A stretch of 64,000 bases of DNA, taken from positions 2,108,001 to 2,172,000 of the forward strand of contig NZ_CP042829.1 in the NCBI RefSeq assembly GCF_008838325.1, given 5' to 3'. The translations under genes and the position numbers were made by a program. This document shows, one piece after another, positions 60,386 to 64,000 of this stretch (the stretch's first letter is position 1; each line of letters starts with the position of its first letter). Under the pieces are notes generated by a model. The model was not told the DNA's origin, did no database searches, and saw only the letters and a list, made by a program, of their open reading frames with translations. The stretch comes from Tepidiforma bonchosmolovskayae. GTDB taxonomy: Bacteria; Chloroflexota; Dehalococcoidia; Tepidiformales; Tepidiformaceae.

Positions 60386-61765
60386 CTACTCCAGCGGGAC
60401 AATCCCGCGCGCCCGCAGGGCCTGCGTATACGCCTCAATGTAGTACGTCGCCGAGGCCCGCCACGAGTAGTCGCGGCTCATCCCGTTCCGCTGCAGCCGC
60501 AGCCACGTCTCCGGCTCCCGGAAGGCCCGGAGCGCCCGCTCATACGCCGAAGCAAGCGCAAACTGGCTGAATTCGTCGAACAGGAACCCGGTCCCCGTCT
60601 CCGGGTGCTCATCGAGGTCGAGGATCGTATCTGCCAGCCCCCCCGTGCGCCGCCCAATCGGAACGGCGCCGTACCGCATCGCAATCAGCTGGCCGAGACC
60701 GCACGGCTCGTACCGCGAGGGCATCAGGAAGAGGTCGCACCCGGCATAAATCCGCTGGGCGAGCCCGGGGTCGTACCGCGGCGCCAGCCGGACGTGGTCC
60801 GGGTACTCCGCAGCCAGCCGCCGCAGCTCCTCTTTCAGCCAGGCGTCACCGTCGCCAAGGACCACGAACTGCCCGCCCGCCAGCACCATCTCCGGCACGA
60901 CCTGGATCGCGAGGTCCACCCCCTTCTGTTCCGTCAGGCGGGTCACCATCGCCGCGATCGGGCCGTCGGTGTTCGGCAGACCCAGCTCCTCGCGGAGCGC
61001 ATCGCGGTTCGGCGAGCGCTGCTCCACCGTCGCGAGGTCGTAGTGGTGGCGCACATGCGGGTCCGTCCGGGGGTTGAACAGGTCGTAGTTCAGCCCGTTC
61101 AGGATGCCCAGCAGCGCATTCCCCCGCAGCCCGAGCAGCGCCTCGAGCCCCTCGCCGTACTCCCGCGTGAGAATCTCGCGGGCGTACGTCGGGCTCACGG
61201 TCGTCACGATGTCAGCGTAGTAGATCGCCTGCGCCAGGAAGTCGTTCAGCTCATCCGGTCCCCGGTAGCGCAGGTTGTGGATGGTGAATACGCTCGCCAC
61301 CCCGCGCAGTCTCGGGTTCGACCACGCCTGGTTCCGCAGCCCAAACGCCAGCGGCGCCGTGTGCCAGTCGTTCAGATGGAGAATGTCCGGCACCCACTCG
61401 TCCGTCCGCAGCATCTCGATGATGACCCGGCAGAAGAACTGGTACCGGAGCAGGTCATCCGGCTCCCCGTACACGTTCGGCCGCAGGAAGTAGTGCTCGT
61501 CGGCGACCAGCTCGACCGGCACCCCGCCAATGCCCTCGACCGTCGCAATGTCGACATCCCGCGGCTTCCCCGGGCTCTGCACCGTCAGCAGCCGGTGCTG
61601 GCGCGATGCGGCGTGCGCCGCTTTCCCGGAGGCATGGCACGGGGTCACCACCCGCACATCGTGCCCGATCTCCTTCAGCCGCTGCGGCAGCGATGCCGCC
61701 ACGTCCGCCAGCCCCCCGACCTTTGCGAACGGGTCGACCTCCGCCGACGCGAACAGGATCCTCAC
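60386..61765 (-). CDS. glgA: Glycogen synthase (GlgA)
   Basis: This 459-residue family 5 glycosyltransferase begins MRILFASAEVDPFAKVGGLA, with the substrate-binding KVGGL. It has FTIHNLRYRG and the C-terminal MPSRYEPCGLGQLIAMRYGAV motif. It extends glycogen from ADP-glucose or UDP-glucose. It ends beside the oxidoreductase and its start overlaps the GH57 stop, placing it in a glycogen operon with glgP and a GH57 gene. Confidence 0.95.
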   Translation of the reverse strand: MRILFASAEVDPFAKVGGLADVAASLPQRLKEIGHDVRVVTPCHASGKAAHAASRQHRLLTVQSPGKPRDVDIATVEGIGGVPVELVADEHYFLRPNVYGEPDDLLRYQFFCRVIIEMLRTDEWVPDILHLNDWHTAPLAFGLRNQAWSNPRLRGVASVFTIHNLRYRGPDELNDFLAQAIYYADIVTTVSPTYAREILTREYGEGLEALLGLRGNALLGILNGLNYDLFNPRTDPHVRHHYDLATVEQRSPNRDALREELGLPNTDGPIAAMVTRLTEQKGVDLAIQVVPEMVLAGGQFVVLGDGDAWLKEELRRLAAEYPDHVRLAPRYDPGLAQRIYAGCDLFLMPSRYEPCGLGQLIAMRYGAVPIGRRTGGLADTILDLDEHPETGTGFLFDEFSQFALASAYERALRAFREPETWLRLQRNGMSRDYSWRASATYYIEAYTQALRARGIVPLE

Positions 61766-62985
61766 GGCGCCCTGCTCCCGATCAGTTCACGCTCCAGTTC
61801 GAGGCGGGTCTCATTCGCCGCGGCCAGCCGCCACCGCGCCTCCTGCTTCACCGGCTCCGAAGCATCGCCCACGGCGACCGCATGCGCAGCGTACGTGGCC
61901 ACCTGGTTCAGCAGCAGGAACCCCCGGTAGATCATCGGGATGCTCCACATCGGCCGCCGGCTCGCCCACCAGAACTGGCAGCTGTGCAGCGCCGGCCCGA
62001 GCCGCTCATACGCGGCCGCCGCGAACTCCTTCGCCTCAGGTGTCGTCGCGTACCGCCGCGCGACCGCCACCAGGTCGAGGCAGTGGTCCACGTACTCCCA
62101 CTGCAGCTCGTGCAGCCGGTTCCCCGGCGACTTCCACAGCGGAAACGGGTTGTGCGCCGCAAGGTCGTCCCTGCTGGTGCTCCAGCTCGATGCGTACGGC
62201 TCAATGACCGGCCCGTCCGGGAACAGCTCCAGCAGCTCGCTCGGGAAGACCATCTGCACGCCGCTGCCGTTCGCTGCGAGCAGCTCGAGCGTTGCCCCGA
62301 GGAACTCCCGCTCCCAGTCCCGGATGTGGTGGCCGTACGTCTCCGCATCCATCGCCGTCACGACATACGCGTCCTTGCTGCCGCCGACCCCGGCGAGGTC
62401 CCGCAGAAACGCCTCGGGGTTCGTCTCCCGGAACGAAATCCGGTTGCTCCGGATGTCATCGCGGAACAGCACGCGCAGGTGGTTGCCGTTCACCGGCACC
62501 CGGCACACCACATCCGTCGGCCACTCAACCGGGCACGCGACCCCGCTCACAATGAGCCACTCGTGCCCGCTCGCGTTGATCGCCGGCAGAATCTCCCGCG
62601 AATAGCACATCTCCGGCGGGAAGAACCCCCGCGGGTTCCAGGCCCGCCCGAGCGCAGCCCGGTTCGTCCGGGCGTTCTCCTGGATCTGCCGCTTCCGCTC
62701 CGCCTCCGGAATCAGCGGCAGGATGGGGTGGTACTTCCCGCTCCCCACGAACTCCACCCGCCCGGCCTCCGCAAGCTCCCGCAGCCCGGCCACCACATCG
62801 CCGAGCCCGTGCTCCAGCAGCAGGTCGGTCAGCACCCCCTGCAGGTTGACTGCCACCCGCGCATTTGCGTGTGCCCGCAGCACCGCGATGAGCGGCCGGT
62901 ACGACTCCTCCGCAACCTTGACCAGCACGTCGTGCGTCTGTGTCGGCGGCTGGTAGAAGTGCAGCAGCAGCGCCCAGCAGGTCAT
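61762..62985 (-). CDS. Glycoside hydrolase family 57 / DUF1957-type protein
   Basis: This 407-residue protein resembles GH57 alpha-glucan enzymes: WALLLHFYQPP at the N-terminus carries the substrate-binding His, RGFFPPEMCYSREIL contains the Glu nucleophile region, and VVTAMDAETYGHHI holds the acid/base Asp region. It may branch or trim alpha-glucan. It lies between glgP and glgA with 13 bases and an ATGA overlap. It could also be an inactive scaffold; this needs structure-based checking. Confidence 0.85.
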   Translation of the reverse strand: MTCWALLLHFYQPPTQTHDVLVKVAEESYRPLIAVLRAHANARVAVNLQGVLTDLLLEHGLGDVVAGLRELAEAGRVEFVGSGKYHPILPLIPEAERKRQIQENARTNRAALGRAWNPRGFFPPEMCYSREILPAINASGHEWLIVSGVACPVEWPTDVVCRVPVNGNHLRVLFRDDIRSNRISFRETNPEAFLRDLAGVGGSKDAYVVTAMDAETYGHHIRDWEREFLGATLELLAANGSGVQMVFPSELLELFPDGPVIEPYASSWSTSRDDLAAHNPFPLWKSPGNRLHELQWEYVDHCLDLVAVARRYATTPEAKEFAAAAYERLGPALHSCQFWWASRRPMWSIPMIYRGFLLLNQVATYAAHAVAVGDASEPVKQEARWRLAAANETRLELERELIGSRAP

Positions 62986-62998
62986 CGCAGCTCCTTCC

Positions 62999-64000
62999 TC
63001 AGGCCCAGTGCGCCAGCCCCGTGTGGATGACCGGCGGCAGATGCGGGTGGTACGGCGTCACCCGGACCGCATACCCGACCCGGCCGCCCGTTTCCGGCGC
63101 GAAGCTCCCTTCGTACCGGCACAGCCGGTCTTCCTGCTGCGAAACGAAGCTGAGCGGCGCCTCCGCTTCGATATGCAGCTCCCGGCCGGCGGACGTACGC
63201 CCATACACAATATCGACCTTCAGGTCTGCCGGCTGGAGCGGCCCCGGGTACAGCTGCACATCCACCCGCACAGGCGCACCGGCAGGGCGCACCTCGCTCC
63301 CGTCGTCGTCCACGGCGTACACCTTCACTGCATCCCAGCCGGCCCGCACCCGTTCGAGCCAGGCAGCCAGCTCCCGCGCCCGCTCCAGGCCGTTCGCCCG
63401 CAGGGCGTGCCAGGCCGCGGCGGCCGGCCCGTATGCCCGCGTCGCATAATCCGAAACCATCCGGCTCGTGCTGAAGCGGGGCGCATACGTCACGATGGTG
63501 TCCTTCATCCGCCGGACCCACTCCCGCGGCACGCCCTGGGCATCCCGGTCGTAGAACAGGGGAATCACCTCGTCCTCGAGCAGCCCGTACAGGGACTCGG
63601 CGTCGAAGGCGTCCTGCGCCTCAGGGTCGTCGTCCACCCGGTTCCGGCCGATTGCCCAGCCTGTGCCCGGCCGGTACGCCTCCCACCACCAGCCGTCCAG
63701 CACGCTCATGTGGAGGACCCCGTTGGCGCACGCCTTCATCCCGCTCGTTCCGCTCGCCTCCAGCGGCCGGAGCGGCGTGTTCAGCCAGACGTCGGAGCCT
63801 GCCACCAGCAGCCGGCCAAGCTCCACATCGTACCGCTCCAGCAGCAGCAGCCGGCCCCGGAACTCCGGCGAGCGGCTCGCCTGCACCACCTCGCGGATCA
63901 GCGCCTTCGCGCCGTCGTCCCGCGGATGCGCCTTCCCCGAAAACAGCACCTGCACCGGCCGCTCGGTATTCCCGACAATGCGCGCCAGCCGGTCGAGGTC
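62999..64000 (-). CDS. glgP: Alpha-glucan phosphorylase, C-terminal part (partial)
   Basis: The last 333 codons of a glycogen phosphorylase of the short archaeal/Thermus type are present; the N-terminus lies beyond 64000. The PLP-binding Lys is in ASGTSGMKACANG. LNTPLRPLEASG and VLFSGKAHPRDDGAK match the family. It releases glucose-1-phosphate from alpha-glucan and is the first gene of the glgP-GH57-glgA operon. Confidence 0.92.
   Translation of the reverse strand, partial: DLDRLARIVGNTERPVQVLFSGKAHPRDDGAKALIREVVQASRSPEFRGRLLLLERYDVELGRLLVAGSDVWLNTPLRPLEASGTSGMKACANGVLHMSVLDGWWWEAYRPGTGWAIGRNRVDDDPEAQDAFDAESLYGLLEDEVIPLFYDRDAQGVPREWVRRMKDTIVTYAPRFSTSRMVSDYATRAYGPAAAAWHALRANGLERARELAAWLERVRAGWDAVKVYAVDDDGSEVRPAGAPVRVDVQLYPGPLQPADLKVDIVYGRTSAGRELHIEAEAPLSFVSQQEDRLCRYEGSFAPETGGRVGYAVRVTPYHPHLPPVIHTGLAHWA

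Overview
The window is a continuous, gene-dense, high-GC bacterial chromosome segment (about 62 protein genes, no rRNA, tRNA, CRISPR or insertion sequence seen). The content fits a Chloroflexota bacterium, most likely a thermophilic Tepidiforma-like member of the Dehalococcoidia. The reasons are a B12-dependent class II ribonucleotide reductase, class E/F-like sortases with no outer-membrane genes, a T-box in front of thrS, a Bacillus-type succinate dehydrogenase, a fused CrtYc/CrtYd lycopene cyclase and very tight ATGA/GTGA-coupled operons. The taxon is inferred from content, not from a marker-gene search.

Layout. 1-4982 (+): end of a branched-chain amino-acid ABC transporter (livG tail, livF), a sortase, two family III CoA-transferases and an epoxide-hydrolase-like enzyme. 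4983-5380: a convergent spacer packed with inverted repeats. 5381-10596 (-): nuoG, nuoI, an MFS transporter and malate dehydrogenase. 10689-12864 (+): lepA and a small Lrp/AsnC ligand-binding protein. 12868-16139 (-): nucleoside hydrolase, an unknown 452-aa protein and galU. 16176-17580 (+): infC-rpmI-rplT with a non-AUG infC start. 17620-21789 (-): an ABC-2 exporter, two YggT proteins, proC, a PLP-homeostasis protein and a small membrane protein. 21889-25357 (-): nrdJ, a small protein and nrdR, with two NrdR boxes at nrdR and a LexA/SOS-like dyad inside the nrdJ promoter. 25375-31213 (-): a Cys-rich protein, a chemotaxis-type receptor and sdhCAB. 31253-33612 (-): NUDIX hydrolase and the main sigma factor. 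33644-35771 (+): T-box and thrS. 35852-39182 (-): two hotdog dehydratases, a CoaE kinase, a thiolase and its OB-fold partner. 39290-45310 (-): a coiled-coil repeat protein, an apparently permuted alkaline-phosphatase-fold protein, a CMD-family protein, a 53-aa membrane peptide, a REC-GGDEF-HD-GYP enzyme and a DtxR-type regulator. 45391-48744: a PadR regulator, a small Cys protein and a pair of related ferritin-like proteins, one with all di-iron ligands and one without. 48780-49535 (-): small genes and a self-contained mini transcription unit. 49616-50333 (+): a second sortase. 50343-56687 (-): a carotenoid operon crtB-crtI-P450-crtY-plsY-like-GT2. 56781-64000 (-): a membrane protein, a thioredoxin-fold protein, a MazG/methylase fusion, an oxidoreductase and glgA-GH57-glgP.

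How the parts fit. Central metabolism (Mdh, Sdh, Nuo) supports respiration. The paired CoA-transferases, MaoC proteins and thiolase/OB-fold pair suggest acyl-CoA catabolism of hydrophobic or branched substrates. Nucleotide supply is controlled through NrdR and possibly through DNA damage. The carotenoid operon encodes synthesis, desaturation, cyclisation and oxidation, and probably glycosylation and acylation, consistent with a membrane pigment. The strongest novelty candidates are the active/inactive di-iron pair (46360-48697), the permuted phosphatase-fold protein (40250-42232), the SOS-like operator at nrdJ and the short peptide/RNA unit at 49343-49535.
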